Assembly (NCBI GenBank): GCA_964468345.1
Contig: CAYXVZ010000020.1
Location: forward strand, 1-64,000
Reading direction: 5' to 3'
DNA from: DALYLB01 sp964468345
GTDB lineage: Bacteria > Acidobacteriota > Blastocatellia > RBC074
Length of the DNA stretch: 64,000 nt
The notes beneath the pieces are model-generated. The model saw only the letters and a program-made list of their open reading frames with translations, searched no databases and was not told the origin of the DNA. Positions 62,810-64,000 of this stretch are shown here, one piece after another. Made by a program: the position numbers and the translations under genes. Positions within the stretch are counted from its first letter, which is position 1. Each line of letters begins with the position of its first letter.

Positions 62810-64000
62810 CGGAAACCTTGAAAGTAACAATGGTCAGCCACGCCTGCCTCCGCATCGAGGGCGCCTTCGGTTCGCTGCTCTGCGACCCATGGTTTCTGAA
62901 CGAACCGATCTATAACTTCACGACGTGGAAATTTCCCGCGGCCGTCATCCCGCCCGCTCAAGTGACCGAAGGGCTGGACTATCTGTTCATCTCGCATTCG
63001 CACGAAGATCATTTTCACATTCCCTCGATCGATCTGATTCCGCGCGATGTGACGGTCCTCTTGCCGGAATACGAAAGCCATCCGGGGCTGCGCGCGCAAC
63101 ATATCGAGCGCGTCTGCCGGGCCATGGGCTTTCATCGCATTCGCAAACTGCGGCCATGGCAGACGGTCGAACTGAACAACGGCGTGCCGTTCACTGTCCT
63201 GCCGCCCGATGAAAAGCGCACGCACGATTGGGAAAATGCCGGCTTCGTCATCGAGCATGCGGACTGCAGGCTGATCAACATCAATGACAATATCGGCGAC
63301 GAAGCTCATTTTCAGCGAATCGCCGACCGGTTCGGCAAATTCGATTTCGGCCTGATCCAGACGACCGGCGTATCGATGTATCCGGGCCGCTTTCGCATGC
63401 CGGTAGAGGAAATGCGGCTGGAAGCCACGCGGCGAAAATTCAATCCCGTCTTTCAACAGACGATGCTCGACGTACTGGAGCTTAGATACCTTGCGCCCTT
63501 TGCGGGCGATTTCGCGTGGGTCGATGAATCGCATTTTCATTGCAACTGGGCCAATCGCACGACGCCGCTGATTTTCGAGCGCTGGTTTCAAGAACACTAT
63601 CCGCCGGAAAAAGCCGAACTCGTCGTCATGCTTCCGTCGGATACATGGTCGATGGCAGAAGGGCACGTTCGCAATCATGCGGCCATCGACTGGGATAACC
63701 ATCTGGAGGCCGTCGAGGAATTGAAGAAGCGCTTCGCGCCGAAGGCGCAGCGCATTCGCGAGTGGATCGAGTCGTCGAGCCTCGTCAATCTGGAGGCTGA
63801 CACGCGCGTCTATACGGAATACGTCTCGAAATGGATCAGCCAGGAATACATCGACTTCACGGCCTGTTTCGAGATTCGCATCGAGGCAGCGCGCGCGTTT
63901 TCCTTTTATCTGGTGGCGGATTCGCAGAATGGATTTTCGATCGAATGGGAGCCGCGCGTCCCAATCGATCAAACGCTCTTCCTACCCGCGAAGCTCTGGG
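62806..64000 (+). CDS. Metallo-beta-lactamase-fold hydrolase (truncated by window edge)
   Basis: 398 codons are visible before the edge, no stop. The N-terminal part carries the dinuclear zinc motif SHSHEDHFH, an upstream SLLCDPWF segment, and downstream NINDN and YPGRFRMP stretches. The layout recalls UlaG-like MBL hydrolases and the hydrolase-like part of CMP-N-acetylneuraminate hydroxylase. The substrate is unknown, but with two GNAT enzymes and a methyltransferase it may modify or release a cell-surface sugar. Its ATG overlaps the stop of the GNAT gene. Confidence 0.75.
   Translation, partial: MTETLKVTMVSHACLRIEGAFGSLLCDPWFLNEPIYNFTTWKFPAAVIPPAQVTEGLDYLFISHSHEDHFHIPSIDLIPRDVTVLLPEYESHPGLRAQHIERVCRAMGFHRIRKLRPWQTVELNNGVPFTVLPPDEKRTHDWENAGFVIEHADCRLININDNIGDEAHFQRIADRFGKFDFGLIQTTGVSMYPGRFRMPVEEMRLEATRRKFNPVFQQTMLDVLELRYLAPFAGDFAWVDESHFHCNWANRTTPLIFERWFQEHYPPEKAELVVMLPSDTWSMAEGHVRNHAAIDWDNHLEAVEELKKRFAPKAQRIREWIESSSLVNLEADTRVYTEYVSKWISQEYIDFTACFEIRIEAARAFSFYLVADSQNGFSIEWEPRVPIDQTLFLPAKLW

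Overview
The window looks like chromosomal DNA from a member of the Acidobacteriota, possibly a Blastocatellia-like lineage, on an assembled scaffold (one run of 100 Ns at 15155-15254 inside a repeat). The case for the phylum rests on family content: secreted proteins ending in the TIGR03437 (Solibacter-type) domain, arrays of DUF5666 domains, BACON-like repeats, carboxypeptidase-regulatory-like secreted proteins, two CHASE2 kinase / sigma-54 regulator / FecR loci and an HpnI-like glycosyltransferase. I saw no tRNA, rRNA, CRISPR array, prophage or insertion sequence, so the assignment is inference from protein families.

Layout. 1-8.3 kb: a truncated GT-C membrane glycosyltransferase, rpiB-glyA, a PLL-like beta-propeller protein, a DUF3052 gene broken at an A9 run, a seven-helix membrane protein, and an Ada-type DNA repair gene coupled to a 2OG-Fe(II) oxygenase. 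8.4-14.9 kb: two secreted Ig-like/CarboxypepD_reg proteins, then an inositol-monophosphatase-like gene overlapping an L-arabinokinase-like GHMP kinase. 14.9-15.5 kb: a repeat cluster with the scaffold gap and a very good sigma-54 promoter. 15.5-26.2 kb: secreted proteins, namely a CxxCH/DUF5777 barrel, three neighbouring TIGR03437 proteins that share shuffled modules, and a metallophosphoesterase. 26.2-32.5 kb: CHASE2 histidine kinase, NtrC-type regulator, FecR/outer-membrane barrel. 32.7-39.3 kb: small secreted proteins and a secretin. 39.8-44.6 kb (minus strand): a second FecR, NtrC-type regulator and CHASE2 kinase. 45.2-53.6 kb: ArnT-like GT39, HpnI-like glycosyltransferase, BLUF photoreceptor, receiver-PP2C phosphatase, short Hsp70, sterol-desaturase-family protein and a secreted protein. 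53.9-56 kb: a CpxRA-like two-component pair. 56.2-60.4 kb: small exported proteins. 60.8-64 kb: a tightly coupled four-gene operon (GNAT, methyltransferase, GNAT, metallo-beta-lactamase fold) running off the right edge.

How it may work together. Two sigma-54 activators with membrane CHASE2 sensors and secreted FecR partners flank a block rich in exported proteins. A strong -24/-12 element precedes the CxxCH/DUF5777 gene and a weaker one precedes the DUF5666-TIGR03437 gene. A CHASE2-FecR-sigma-54 circuit controlling envelope proteins is therefore a reasonable hypothesis, but it is not shown by the sequence alone.

The most striking non-coding feature is a set of about a dozen long intergenic hairpins (about 70-120 bp). 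Most begin within a few tens of bases of a stop codon. Their arms are built from short iterated words, and at least six word families occur. One of these palindromes includes the stop codons of two convergent genes.
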